From Hetaerina americana (taxonomy: Eukaryota; Arthropoda; Insecta; Odonata; Calopterygidae), in assembly GCA_022747635.1 (NCBI GenBank), contig JAKTNV010000001.1, forward strand, positions 37,353,351 to 37,417,350: DNA of 64,000 nt. The letters are read 5' to 3'. Below, piece by piece: positions 1 through 13,389 of the stretch. Within the stretch, counting starts at the first letter, position 1, and the number at the start of each line of letters is the position of its first letter. A program made the position numbers and the translations under genes. The notes below the pieces were generated by a model. It saw only the letters and a list, made by a program, of their open reading frames with translations. It ran no database searches and was not told the origin of the DNA.

Positions 1-3000
1 TCGGTCTTTTGAAGTAATATATTTAACCACTGCTTATGTTCAACCCTCATATAACTTACACAATCCATTACTCCTGTCCTTAATCCATACTGAATATATT
101 TGGATGAACCTAATGAGAACATTTGTCATTACCCAAGAGTACAAAGGATAGACAATTTATAATTTCGATTAGCTCCAAAAGCGGATCGGAAAAAAATATG
201 GAACAATAAAAATTCTTTCGTGGCCGGTATATTTAGAGATATCAAGTTTTTATGTCTACCAAAAAGATTTCTCGCTAAATTGCTTGAAAATAATCGAATA
301 TTGATAAATAAAACACATCCCCTAGCAATAGTCTTCGGTATATTTTCCCCACGATAGTTGTAAAATTTCATTTATCCTTCCGATTCATTACAAAACATCC
401 TACTGCCGGCAGTCGAATAGTATGGTTCGAGACTATTTTTGCACCAGCTCGCCTGAAAAAGCGAGAAGGATAAACGTTTTTCCAAGGAGATCTTGTACCG
501 CGAAAAATACAGGGAGTATATTTTGAATGACTCTAACAAGGTTCAAGTCACACGTCTTTCCTTTTGTTACCCAAGATAAATGGCATTGGCATAATTTCAA
601 TATGAATTTTTTTAATGGAATTATGCATGATAGACGTGACAAATGTCATTTTTTTCGGATTAAAATAAGTTGCTCGAGCTGAAACCTTTTAGCGTGTATT
701 TGCAAGGGAAGTTATTAAAACGTGACGAGCTCAACTACTGATAGCCCAAACACGAAAATTTCCCGTCTTAACACGCTTGAATAAAATTCTATCGATACAT
801 CAATTTTCTTTCCAGCCGATTCCAGAATAATGAAATATTTTTGACTTTTCCATCTGCATGAAGATTTATGGTTAAGCAACGATCCCATACTTTTATGATT
901 TCAACCTCAGGCATTTCTTGTTTTAACCCTAAAAATTACAATTTTCCAACTCTAATGGAAATTTCAGAATTAATTCAATCCCGTATAACTAATTTCATAC
1001 AAACATTTTAGCACCCAATGGTACTGAACTTATTCTGCCCGATTTATTCATTTTCAGGGCACACTCAATCATAATAGTAGTAGTTTCAAGTAATAATTTC
1101 CGTTCCAAGTTCTCTAGTTTTTTTTATTTTATGAAATAATTGGAATTCATTTTCCATAAAAGTAAGTTTAATGATACTTCATCCAGAATTCCACCAAACA
1201 TATAAATCCATTATCTTTAATGCTTCTGCAATTTATTTTATTCTAAAGCCAAGATTACCTTCGGTCAAAATGCCTTCGAGACTACAGTTCCTCCTAAATA
1301 ATACCCGTATGAGCTCGCCTCTGACGCTATAAGATGAAGGGAAACCCCAAATGATATTTTTAGACTGCAATGGAACATTACGCCGACAAAATGGAAGGGT
1401 TTCCTTCGCAAAGTTCGACAGTTATTATGTTATACTCTCGTGCGCTACCAAACCACCCGACTAGATTGAAAATTGATTCATCCTATTCTTTAGCTCTTGT
1501 ATACCTTTCCTTTGCTCTATGAGATAAACTTTTTCTGACCATTTACGCAGATTTAGGGAACGATTTTTCCTCTGACGAAAGGCTGCTCATGTATATTTCA
1601 TTTCCAAGCGGCTACCCCTACTCGACCTGACAATCGCGAAATAACTTGCAGACTAGCCAATGGTACATGGTGCTCGAGACAGGGGAAGCCAATGAATTTT
1701 AGAGCCTCCATGTTAATCTCTCATTTCATCGAAATGAGAATAACCAGACGCGAAACGAGAAGAGCACAGGACAGAAACACCTTGGGACATCGGCTCCGCC
1801 GAGGCCTGGCCAAAGACGGAAAACAAAACGATGATGTAATGCAAACGCCCGCTCCAGAAATTCCATTCCATAATCAAATGCTTCATTTCCGCTGCTTTTC
1901 CGAGGTACTTCTTACAGAATAGGCCTGCCTGCGACTCGCAACCTACCTGCGTCAATAAATTGAATTCTAGACACTTATTATTCGCGAAATGTCGTGCGGG
2001 ATACTGATGTTTACCATCCAGGTTTTGTATCCCTTCACAAACTGAAAGTCTCATATATTTGAATATGTACAGACCCTCATAGCTCTTCCATGCCAACTCA
2101 ACGGGAATTGGAGAGCAAGCTAACATTTCAGGAAGTTTATTATTTACTTCACGGCCCTCTAACACTTTAAATGGACGAATACGGGCATGCAGCGTGTGAA
2201 TTAACCAAGTGCCATGCGATCGACAAATAGAAACGTCCGATTCAATAGCTTCGGAAAAATCCCAATATCAGGGGAAACAAGAGCATGCCTTAAAACGATA
2301 TGCCGGCTGAGCGGACAAAGCAGCTTATTTATTTACTGAACCAGGTTTAAGAAGCAGCTGAAATAGAAAATTCCATCAGCATCTGCTAAGATGGCGCTTT
2401 AAGCTCACCAGAGCTCTCATGATGTTTCCTTTTCCTTCCTTTTCATTCTATTGTGCCAGTGTTGAGACTAAGGCGATTTAACGCGGACTATCAATAAATA
2501 AATTCGTATAATCGTAGGAATCATCATATAAACTTAGAAACAGCAATTTTACCAATTAATGAAGAAGAGCATCTTAAGATTTGTTTACATTACTTTTAAA
2601 AGAGTAGAGCAAAAAAGGAATGAAGTCTAGATGTGTCGGAGAGCCAAATCTAAAAGTAAAATACACTGAAACGAAACAATTGCATACACTGGAACAAAAT
2701 TTGCACGTATTCCAAACGCCAAACTTAAGTGGATACCAGACCATCGAATGAGGTATCAAACACCGAGACAAATTATTCAAATTACAATAAGAAGATAGCA
2801 AATACAGTAAATCATAAAACTTCAACAGAAGTTGATTTCTGTATTATGAATACTGTTTTTTTATGAAATTCTAATTTAAAAGTTTTGTCACCAATTTTCA
2901 ACTTCTGCATTCTGGCCAAAATGCAGGTATGAAGACACTAATCATTTGACGCTGCAATTTAATAAAAATATTTCCACCAGGCGTGAAACGTGTGGAGTCC

Positions 3001-3714
3001 TAAAATGGCCTACATTGAGGCCTTCACATATTATTTTAAAGTCTGAGAATTCATAAGGATACTAAAAATACACATCCTCCCGTTAGATACACAAAATTTC
3101 GATCATTTTTGTTAATTTCAGAAATAATTTTTAGATGCAAACAGAATTTCAATTATGAAAAGTACAAAATGAGTCACAAAAATTCCTAGCCTGACTAAAA
3201 TATTCCACTCTTTTCCATTTTTAATTCTTCCCTTTGTCGATAGAGTCGATCCTTTCGATAATTATTCAACAAAGCTCTTCGAGAAAGAGTAATTACGTTA
3301 AACGCCCTGATGAGGTCTCGGGGAACTGCAATTCGAAAATTAGAAGAGCCGGGCTCATGTTTGTGCACCCGGCTAAATGAGGGCTCGTGTTTCTCTTCGA
3401 AGGAGTAATAATCTCGCCATCTTCATTAAATCCAAAGTCAATCAATGGAATTCGAATTGGTTACCTTTGTGACATTCTGCAGAAGGGAGTAGGTACACAC
3501 GCCCCCAATCATCATTAATATTCCCATCCATTACACTGATGAATGCTTTTAAAAAAAATCGATAATTTTCCGCGGCAGGCGTCCTCGAATCCTGATTCGA
3601 TGGTATGCACGCAATTTGACCTCTGTGGATTCAGAATTCATTCAAAGGCGGGGACATCCATCTGCGAATCATCCAAGCTGCTGACCTCGACGATGATCTA
3701 ATCTCTACGTCTCT
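1..3714. other. AT-rich stretch, no gene recognised
   Basis: AT-rich DNA with short chance reading frames. The longest (1713-2165, minus, about 150 codons) overlaps a plus-strand frame and has no recognisable motif. A possible remnant of the foldback-element terminus described at 14861-15452 occurs at about 2971-2990 (TTTCCACCAGG followed by CGTGAAAC). No RNA gene, tandem array or long open frame was seen. Confidence 0.6.
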
Positions 3715-3716
3715 TC

Positions 3717-3785
3717 GTCCTCTCTCTCTCTTCCCCCTCACTCGCGCGCGCAGACATCTTCCTCCCTCTCCCGCCCCTTTGAAAA
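3717..3785. repeat. Pyrimidine-rich low-complexity tract
   Basis: A CT-rich run with a (TC)n core, a short CG-repeat stretch and further CCT-rich sequence. It is simple sequence of the kind that borders the GC-rich islands elsewhere in this window. Confidence 0.7.
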
Positions 3786-3790
3786 ACCAA

Positions 3791-5705
3791 ACGCCCGGTT
3801 CGAAGTCAAAACGAATTGTTATAAATCGTGCGCACTCGCCTAATTGGACAACATTTTCGTGGCGTCATTAATACGGATGGAACGGAAAAGGGATGGGAGC
3901 GGCACGGGTGCGCAAGAGTTTGGAAACTACGCCTCTCCCCGCATGGACAAAAGAGAAAACGATTTTATACGATTCACGCAGTTGCCTATCACCCTGGCTC
4001 CATTTATCTCCATCAGAGCCGATTTGATAGTTTAAACTTTGTTTGCGTACATTTATCATGCGTCTACACTTCACGGACCGCGAAAGAGAATGGTACACCA
4101 CGATTTGACTTAAGCGCCCAGTTCCTTAAACACACCACCATTTACTATGATGAACGTAAAAATTATTCGAGCTGTTTTTAATTGATCATAACCAAAAAAG
4201 TGGCAAATATTAATGGGATTCAATGACATCAGTGAATGAGCTTCACCATTTTGCTTGACTGTAATATAAAGATATATAATTTAAAAATGTATTTTATATA
4301 ATGAGATAATTTAGCACCATAAAGGTTGCCTCGTAAAGTGTTGATTATAAAAATCGAATATTCTTCAGCGATAGTAAGTATAGTTACGAAAGATTTTGTA
4401 TCACTGCACTTCAGCTGAAATTACAAAATTTCCCGCGAGACCATCAGGCTTCATGCAGGCTCCGTAGGAACACGCAAAATTCACACCCAGTTATTGAGAA
4501 AATATTTGAAAATACAACTTAAAAATTTATATGTAGATATTATGTCTTCAGATTCACAGATAAGAATAAGTTAGAACATTTGGGAATAAATACACTTAGC
4601 AAAAGGCACATACGGTAGAAGACAATGATTTCGATAGCATTCGACTTCTTAAGAATAAAGATATTTCAACAGAATTTGAGACAGTAATGTTGCCCCTAGT
4701 TTCACCAAAGTGGTAAATCTGACAGCTTTAAAATAAATCCTTATCAGAGAGTTATGGGTCGAAATAAGCGACCCTGCAGGGTCGCATTTCGGGCAGACCT
4801 TTTCAAGGGAAACCGCACGGAAAGGCACGGATAACCAATTGGTAAACATTTGATAATCTTACAAAACGAAATGATTAATGATAAATACATCCTTGCATTT
4901 TAGCCTTTTGTCGTATACTAACCATTGATCAATTGCGAGCATTCAGGCCTTGGGTTTTAATTGATCAAAAATGCATTAGGTGGGTAAGTATCCGACTTCT
5001 TTTCATTGTCAGCACCCCTTATCGTTTTGCGGAACATAAAATGTCGCACTGCTCTCCAGCCTGAACCGATTTTTCCAAAATCCAAAAGCATTAATTAGCT
5101 TAAGCGCGGTTGCGAAACCCGCAGTGTGGAGACTGAGGCCAGTGCTATCAGTCAACGGTGTTTTTGACAGCTGAGCCACCAGCGATTAAATGACGCAACT
5201 TTCCCCCGTCAGCACGGTGTGGAGGCTAAGTCTAGCGGATTGCACCCTCGGCTTGGGAGCGTGTTTATATTCACAATTAATGTCAATTAACCAAGCGCTC
5301 TTGAGACTGACCGATTTTATTTACTAATTCCCTCAGATGCTACTTCAGATGTGCTTTGATCCAACACACAGCACGTAATCCATCGCTAACTATCGATAGT
5401 CTTTGTCACTCCATGAGATGGCGTCACCGTATTTTGGGTGCATTTTTTTACCCCATTCTGGTCGCCTCTAACAAAAGGAACAGGATCAACAGGGATATAA
5501 GAAAAAAAAGAGAATTTCACGCCAAAGCAGGAGCTTCTTCATCTGATTAAGAACGTCTGGTTAATTTGGGATACCTAATCAATGGCTAAATAACGAGCGT
5601 CACGAACAGAAACTGAAGCGGAATTTTTGATAATCCTGAGTCGCCCATATGAATGGAAAGCAATCGGCATCACAAAATTAACATTAAAACCCTGAAATCA
5701 TGCAT
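3791..5705. other. No gene recognised
   Basis: AT-rich apart from 5086-5245, which is GC-richer and holds two imperfect copies of a GTGTGGAG-type segment (about 5121-5144 and 5212-5237). Three overlapping frames at 3828-4181 lie on both strands and look like chance. Confidence 0.55.
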
Positions 5706-5835
5706 GAGAAGTTGGATAGTAAAAGTGTGTGGTGTCATGACGGTGCGTGATTTTGGAAGGGTATGATGTAGAAGTGTGTGATTTTTGACGGAATGTGATG
5801 TTGGACGGTGCGTTGCGTTATATGGTTTGAACCTG
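5706..5835 (+). repeat. Degenerate G/T-rich minisatellite-like tract
   Basis: About 130 bp in which GTGTGTG, GACGG and GTGATGTT-like words recur with irregular spacing on a strongly G+T-biased plus strand. The units are too diverged to fix a period by eye. There is no coding potential. Confidence 0.4.
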
Positions 5836-6231
5836 GGTCACATGTGATGGCACAGGTTCGAGAACCTTTAAGTGCCATTGTTTTTAAAGGCATTTTGTTT
5901 CATATATTTTCTTCTTGTACATTATAAGGGTGGATCATTAGACCGTTGCCACGGGGCCATTGCCTAATTGTAACGAAATGTAAATAATAATAATATATGC
6001 TTAAAAAAAATGGTAATGTCGATTATCAGTAGAGATTGATCGTCCAAGGGGGCCAATTCACAAGAAATATACAGATTCTATAGTTACCTATAAAAAATGT
6101 ATTCTCAGATATTTATTAATTTTTCCCGACCATTGCATAAGGACACAAAACATTGAGGAAGGAATCATTCTTGCAAAAAATCAATGGAAAGAGAACGTTA
6201 GTTTAGTAATGATCATCCTTAATTAGCCTAA

Positions 6232-6557
6232 GGTATCGGGTTGCTGCGGTGGTTAGTGCTACCCTACCCACAAGCTCGGGTTCGAAATACGGCAGAGAGA
6301 ATTTTTCAGAGGAATCCCGATCCCTACTTTGGATGCTATGTGGAAAGCACTTCATGCACGTGTAGGGTACGCTGCCCGTCGGAAGAGAAGGTAAAATGTA
6401 TTCGTTAAGAGTAGGCTAATGCCGGCGCCGTATTTCTCTCTACTCTTCTTTCCCGATTCCCCGAACATCCTAACCCTCTCAAATTGCCCACCTACGCCTA
6501 ATGGAGCGCGTGACCTCTGCTGTCGGTTGCTTCCACTAATAACTTCTACAACTACTC
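6232..6557 (+). repeat. tRNA-derived SINE, near full length
   Basis: The head resembles a tRNA gene: an A-box-like segment containing GTGGTTAGTGC (about 6256) and a B-box GGTTCGAAATAC (about 6286), the internal RNA polymerase III promoter of tRNA-derived SINEs. A unique body follows (CGATCCCTACTTTGGATGCT, then GTGGAAAGCACTTCA), then a 3' domain beginning AGTAGGCTAATGCCGGCGCC at about 6411 and a tail of CTA/CAACTACT triplets. The same body and 3' domain occur at 9237-9548 (inverted) and 60681-60808 (inverted). That shared order of blocks is the main evidence for one dispersed family of about 310-330 bp. Target-site duplications were not resolved. Confidence 0.75.
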
Positions 6558-9236
6558 GGTTCCGGTTTCGTAATAAAGTAACACGTAGTCGAAGAGAAGT
6601 GTTCGGAAATTGAAGAAAAAACTTCATATTTATCCCTTAATTTAATGCTAACATTCAAAATGGAGATACCAGAAGTTTGAAGATTCTGACATGTCGACCA
6701 CGACATATACTTTACTAAAAAATACTACACGAATTCAATCTCAAAAATAAAGTAGAGTGGAGTAAATCTTAGATACGCTGAAAAATTAACTGGTGCGTTT
6801 CCCTTTCTTGGCACGAGAAAAATCAGACAACATACAATGTTATGTAGCTCAGCTCATTCATTTTCACCAATAGATAACGCGCACCGCAATTCAGTCGATT
6901 TGGGATCCTACATGAGTCTCCAACGAGGACGGGGAGAGGAAAAGGATTTGAGCGTTACGTGTGGGAATTACAAAATAATGCATCTGACGTAATCCACTCC
7001 AACTGCAGAACAGAGAAGGGTTCAAACTACTTAATGTCTCCCGGAAAATTGTTGGGAAGGAGCTTAAGACGCCCAAATTAAAAGTTTACTGCAGTTTTAG
7101 GACGAGACTTGGAAAACTTCGCCCAGAGAGAGAGAGATGGGAGGGGAAGTGCCCTTCGCTCTAACGAGTGGAAAGGATGAGCTAGATGACTTTTCCGCTA
7201 TGAAGTTCGCCGTAATAAAAGACAACGGTCACGAGGGCAAATTAAGTGCAGTGTTTATAATTCGCCACCGTATTCAAGGAAGGGGACCCGGTTTACTCGG
7301 TGGCGAAACTTCAGTCGCGGGCATGGCGTCGGGTGCCGGATGACGAACGCATGAGAGAACCAATTTGCGTGCTCACGCATATCTGCCCGTGCTGTCATGG
7401 ATTCAAGTATGGTCATAGAGCGACGAGGGCGAAGGTAAATGTGGTGGGCGAGAGTGCACTAGAAGGCGCCGGCCAGGTGAGCACGTGAATGAACCTCACC
7501 ATCCACCCCCTCTCATTACCCCGACCCACATCCCACCCGATGCACGTTAAATAGGAGCTCTAGTCTTTCGATTCAGGGTCGGGAAGGTTGAAATAAAGAA
7601 TCCTTCCGACGAGTTCCAACGTTACTTCGCATCATTTCTTGAAATTACAAAATTCGAAACAGTTCTAAATTTCTTTCTTCCTCAAAGTTTCGTCTTTTCC
7701 CACTACGGATTACGGTCATAATTTTTGGGCTGCCTTCCGTTTCGAAATTACAATCACGGTGTTATTTTTACCGGCATTTTCGCTATCTTCCAGATTATCT
7801 ATTGTCCTGAAACTTGCTTTCCTAACCGCAACTATAAACCAATTATTTATTTTAATAACTAGATATAATCAAAGTGGATGACAAATATTATAATAAACTA
7901 TTGCATATATACTCTTGCGTATATTATCTAGAAGCGCACAGTTAACTTTCTTTACATTCACTTCTGAACGTAAATTTATGAACAATTTCTTTTCGAAATG
8001 AATTTTTTTTCATAGTAATTTATGAGTTTCTTATGTGCACTAAAAATTTAGTGTAACCTACCCAGGTCGCCTGACCATTTGAAGCTAGGTGAGGTAGGGG
8101 ATTCCGAGCCTTAATAAAGGAGGATAGCAGTCGCAGGAAATGAGAGGAAGGAGTGATTGTTAAAACTACGGACGAAACCGGAGGAATATTAAATGGGATA
8201 TGGGTAGGGTGGGGAGGAAAAGCGAGAGGAAAGTGCATGCATTGAAACTAGTCGGGGTTGGTCAAAGTACGATGATACACAAATACACTTTCATTGGGAA
8301 AATTATTAATAAATTCCACAAAGTTAAGCCTGAAACCTTAAAATATAGAAACCAATTAGTCTTTCGATGTGATATACGCTCGGCGGGCAAAGGGCCTCGG
8401 ATAAAATTGGCGGAGACGATGAAATAGCACAAAAGTTTCTAAGATGGAATTATATCGCATCTGGTTCAAAGTTCAAACATTCCGTCCCAGAGGTTTTTAT
8501 GCTCAAACGTTCGTTCTATTCCGAAGAATTCGTCCCTCTCCGTTGAAGTTTGTTTTCTTCCGCCCATGAATTTTCCTTCCGTTGCCGTTCGTTCCAACCC
8601 CTTGGTCGTAGCGGTCGGCCCCACCCACGTCGGCATGTCGACCCAGGGTTAATTAGATGTCCGCGATATGCGAGGTGAATGTACCGACCCTTACTCCCAA
8701 AACAGGGAGAACACCTCCCGGGGGGAAGAAGCTGGGGCCCGCGGGGAGGCCACCCCACGCCTCGATCCTTGAACGTCACGTCCAAGGACAGCAGATGAGA
8801 GGGACATCCGCGCAATTGGTTCACTGATATTTTGAGACATTTTAAGAGATTTGTACGACTGGTACAAATGCATTGAGGGAATGCTAAATATATCGGAGGA
8901 AGTGATGATACCGATGGTGACAGATAAGTGGAGACCGCAAGAAAAATTACATGAGCATGACTTGACATGAAATCTTGAGATGAAGAAGAGAATATGGAGG
9001 GAGGGATATAAACACGAAAGATTGAAATAATTATATCAAGTCACTTCATGACTGAAAATGATAATTATTTCATCTAAAATGTCGCGGCTATATCGTGGGA
9101 TATTTTGATATTTATTGAAAATGAATATTTTTCAAAGCTCTAAAAATATATACGAGCTTACTTCCGACAGAAATAACTGAATGCCATCCATGCTGAAGAA
9201 ATTGGATCTTTCAGAGCCTCTTTTATATATAACAAT
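6558..9236. other. No gene recognised; a few frames with balanced composition
   Basis: A frame at 7137-7343 (plus, 68 codons) directly follows a (GA)n run and has balanced amino-acid composition but no recognisable domain. A GC-rich patch at 8560-8830 carries overlapping antisense frames of up to 150 codons (8516-8968, minus), which look like chance products of base composition. The rest is AT-rich. Confidence 0.5.
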
Positions 9237-9548
9237 GGTAGTAGTAGTACTATTTAAGGGAGGCTACCGACGGCTGAGGTCATTTGCGCCATAGGAGATG
9301 GACAGGAAAGGATGAAGGGTGAAAAGGGTGAAAGGTGAGAAACCCGGCGTCGGCATTAGCCTACTCTTTACGAAAAACGCCAAGGGGTCCGCCGCTAAAC
9401 GTCCCATCCGACGGGTGGCGTACTCACTCAAAGTTTCCTCCACAAAGCACCTCAAGTAGGGATCGAGATACCTCTAAAAAATATTCAACACCATCGGGAC
9501 CTCTGGGTGGGAAGCCAGTACGTTAGCCTCCGCACCATCTCGATCCCC
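9237..9548 (-). repeat. tRNA-derived SINE, second copy (inverted)
   Basis: Read on the minus strand, this repeats the block order of 6232-6557. A tRNA-like head comes first (about 9548-9480, with GGTGCGGAGGCTAACG and GGTCCCGATGG). The CGATCCCTACTTGAGGTGCT block and an ACCCGTCGGATGGGACG block follow. The 3' domain AGTAGGCTAATGCCGACGCC then leads through GGCGCAAATGACCTCAGCCG to an ACTACTACTACC tail at the low-coordinate end. The two copies differ by many substitutions and short indels, so the insertions are old. Confidence 0.75.
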
Positions 9549-10369
9549 ATGTAACAATGGTTACATCACTAATTGTCGTCCGCGCTTCTCTAGCAAAGTG
9601 AATGACTCCAGCCTTTCTTCGTCACGGAGGTTGAGAGCGAAAGTGAAAACATAACTGTTAAGATACATACGATGAAAATTCAGCAATACAAAAACTACGT
9701 GCAAATATGTACGTATTTACGTGAATAATGGTAGACCATGAGAACGAGACATGAGTCATTAGAAAAGCCATAAAGCCACAAAAAAACCGGAGTCTTCCAA
9801 ATCTGGTGTCATGGTTAGAAGCAAAAATAGGTAGACAGTCCATAAGGAAGACAAAGGGGCAAATATGTAGAAGTGTGCTATGGAAAATAATAGCAAATAA
9901 TGCGTGGTTGGACAACATTGTATTTGTCACGGCGGGCTCGAGTCAAAAATTCTTCGGATTGGACTACCGAGGATAATTTATTCGCGGGATGAAATGATAC
10001 CTTTCTTGCAACACTGACCTCATAATACCACTGGCTGTAGAACTCAACTTCATTTCATTAGAGGTTCCACAAAATTTAAATGTTTAATTCTGACTCAAAA
10101 ATAAAGATCACGTTTCAACCTTTGAGTCAATTTTCTGCATCACACTTTCGTTTGCACGCAAATACATTGCAATTTGATGGAATTTAATGTCAGACGAGGA
10201 GATCGCCAACTTCGGTGTACAGGGAGGTATAATTCTAAAACAAATTTTAACTTGCGAAATCAACTCTTCAGAAAAAATGAAATGAGAACTCGATTTCGAC
10301 TTCGTGATTCCACAGGTGGTGACGATTCAACGGAAACCAAGCCGCGCCAGACGACAAATGGAGACATCT
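9549..10369. other. No gene recognised
   Basis: Mixed-composition DNA. The longest frame (9658-9930, minus) has a hydrophobic, low-information translation and no conserved motif. Confidence 0.55.
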
Positions 10370-10372
10370 TGA

Positions 10373-10405
10373 CGTCAATAAGGCGTCAATAAGGCGTCAA
10401 TAAGG
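10373..10405 (+). repeat. Three perfect 11-bp tandem repeats
   Basis: CGTCAATAAGG occurs three times head to tail without mismatch (10373-10383, 10384-10394, 10395-10405). The first copy overlaps a TGACGTCA palindrome at 10370-10377. Confidence 0.95.
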
Positions 10406-12104
10406 AGGAATTTTTCGCAACACCGCGAGCATGAGTAATAGCGGGCAATTTCAGTGATAAGCTGAATCGAAGGTAATAAACTTCCGCGTTGCAAGAGGCC
10501 ACTTTATTTTACTACAGTCGAGTTCACCGACATTCAAGCCATCCGTCAGTGAATCACCTCTCCCCTCGACAAAAACTCTTCCGGAAGATGTAACAGGAGG
10601 GAGGGATATTTGAGAATGCGCAAGCAAGATGGTTGTCGAAGCTCTGAGATAGCTCACGCTGAAATGTTATCCCAGCCCCTTGGTTTCACTCAGACGGAGA
10701 AACAAGCTTATCTTTATTCACTTCAGCTTAACTTCGCCACTTATTGAATAAAACTGAAATACACTTGTAAGCATATTTTCATGCACGCCTTCTTATAATT
10801 TGACAAGTTTAATGAAAATTTTAACAAAAGGATAAACGCTGTCTTCGAATAGTTTCTAATTTTTTTACATTTATTGAGCTTAAAAAACATCAAAACGGCA
10901 TTTTCAGCCAGTCATTACTGCAAGAACCTACTCGTATTTCGCTCAAGCAACTTCTTTATATTCACTATTGAATGATGATGAAAACTATTTATCTATATGT
11001 TATTTACTTATACTTATTACTGTCACATAATTTATCATAAACTTTGAAATTCTTTTCAAATTTTATGAACGTAAAAATTTATAATTAATCTCGTAGAGCT
11101 AAACTGTTTCGAAACGCGGTGACGTCTGAAACTCAAAAACGATTCAGTAACATCCTGAGTTGTTGTTTGTTCGAGGGTTGATCGAAATTGAAAAAAATAG
11201 TGTGGGGCTATCGGCGTTTTAAAAAGTTTAAATGCCATTGCACTGACTGACTAATTCACTTCCTGCTTTAAACTCTAGATGAGATTTCAGTCATAAAAGA
11301 AAATTAAGACGCTGACGTTCCTTATTGGCCTTTGTCTAAACATCATTCCATCAATACTAGCTCTGGCTCAGTGATGCTAGGTGGCTCCACTGTTTAAAGC
11401 ACGGGAAACCTCAACATAAATACCCAGTCAAATGAGCTTTCAGCCTAAGTGAATCCAAATCGTGTCGCCGCAAGGGACTTGGCATTCCATCCCGCCGTCA
11501 CATCGCGATGCATTAATGTGCGCGCCACGGGATAATGGACATATGGCGGAAGGGTACGGCACTCGCGTGTTTCGCGTTTATTGAACTCATCGGGGCACTC
11601 AATAGGCGGCTGATCGACTACCGCAAGCACTCCTCTACCCTTCATTTGTAATCATTGCCATTACATCGCTTTTAAACTATGGTGATTTCAACCGTCGCCA
11701 AAATAGCACTATTTCTCGCCTATTTGAATGGCATGTATCAGCATCCAGTATCTTTCTATCACATTGACCGAATTAAATGGCACATCAGTTTGCACCCAAT
11801 TCAAACGCAATATTATTTCACTTGAAAGGCCATTATAAGTCTTAAAAATCAAGAATAATAGTAATTAATGCATTAAAACATTATAATTGATTGTTTTACG
11901 TCAAAGCCTTATTCAATTAGGGAGCATTTTACCAGAAACACGGCGGCCAACTACTCCTGATATCTCGAAATGTTTTTGAGTATTTTATCAAAGTTACCGC
12001 AAATTTGAGTCAGAAATCAGCCAAGATAATAAATATCCCTTGCAAGAATAACAATTTCAATTACCGATTTAAGCTACCGAGGGGTTCTCCTCATACACTG
12101 AAAT
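10406..12104. other. No gene recognised
   Basis: AT-rich, with short frames only. No repeat found elsewhere in the window was recognised here. Confidence 0.55.
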
Positions 12105-12165
12105 TTTCGACCGGACATCGAGGGCTCCGGGTTCGAATCTCGGTTAAGGCGAATGATTTTTACAA
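12105..12165 (+). repeat. Possible tRNA-derived SINE fragment (B-box)
   Basis: CCGGGTTCGAATCTCGG at about 12128-12144 is a good RNA polymerase III B-box with flanking complementary bases like a tRNA T-arm. No convincing A-box lies at tRNA spacing and no cloverleaf forms. I therefore read it as a SINE head remnant, not a tRNA gene. Confidence 0.35.
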
Positions 12166-13389
12166 TCTGAAATTGTTGCATCAAATTGAAATCATTTTTT
12201 TTACAAGGATATTTATCGTCTCGGCTGATTTATGCCTCAAATTTGCGGTAGCATTGTTAAAACGCTTAAAACTATTTCGAGATACCGAGAGTAGTTGGCA
12301 TCTAAAAAAAACAGACGATGGCTCCGTTAATAGTTACTGTCGCGGCATCTCTCGCAGTTTCTTGGAATTTGATTTTAATTTAATTTGTATGATAACAAGG
12401 GACCATCACGGCGACCGAAAATAGCATTTTTTGTACAGGATATTACTTCAACTGCACACTAAGTATAGTGTAGTTTATTTCACCGTAATAGCCTACAAAT
12501 CTCTTATACGCATCGTAATTCATTAACCCAAATTAATCCTTCCATTCTAATGCAAACCAGAGCACCACATTTCAAAATACAACTTAAAATATATGATTAC
12601 TCCACACCGTCACCATTGAATTTCCTGCGGATTCTGTGCCTGACAAATTGGCCGTTCGGGGATGACGAAGATACAGCTGCTTCCATCGTAACAGCCCTTC
12701 CTGTTCTCTCAGTTTCTCTCTCCCCGAAAGCGTTCACCTCTATTTTCCCCTCTTGCTTCGTCAGACACTAACGGCGATGACCCTTCAGTTGCTTCGCCTT
12801 TCTAGGCTCTGGCCTCGTATCCATTTTCCTCGCATCGATTCAATTAGGGGATCAAAACGGCGCCTCTCCAAATTTATGACGCCATCCGAACGACTTCTCA
12901 CTTCGTACAATCGTTTAGGAAATTAAAAAAAAAACGCAAGCGCCTTATGACCGAGGCACAAAACTCTATAGCGGACCCGCCAGCTCATCTCACCCTCAGC
13001 ATCATAACGATCCTTCAAGCTTTCTCACTCGGCGGAGCTACCAATTTCGTTCCGTGGAATTTGCCGATTGATTACACCCAGCAGCCGTTGTGCTAACCTA
13101 GTGCGAAGAGGGAAGTACGTGGAATGGCCAAGGATCAGTCGAAGGGATGGTGAACGACTGCCGTCCTTTATAAAGGCACCGTTGACTTTACTGAACCCCA
13201 CGATATTCTATATTTTCAGCCAGATAATATGACGTTGATTAACCACGAGAAAACAAAATAAGCGCTTAAATGAGCAAAGAAAACAGCAATAAAATTCGCG
13301 GAAAGTGGGAAAGCCAAGCTATACACATTTAAGGCAGGAGAAAATAAACTATATTAGATATGGCAGTTCATGTATTTGCGCAGTATTCC
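12166..13389. other. No gene recognised
   Basis: AT-rich at first, with moderately GC-rich sequence from about 12600 to 13150. No frame longer than about 75 codons outside overlapping chance frames. Confidence 0.55.

Noticed and set aside
5121..5237. Imperfect duplicate of a GTGTGGAG-containing segment
   Set aside because: Similarity is short and interrupted; could be chance in a GC-richer patch.
7137..7343. Plus frame after a GA repeat with balanced composition (68 codons)
   Set aside because: Short, no domain, and no support from splice signals or neighbours.
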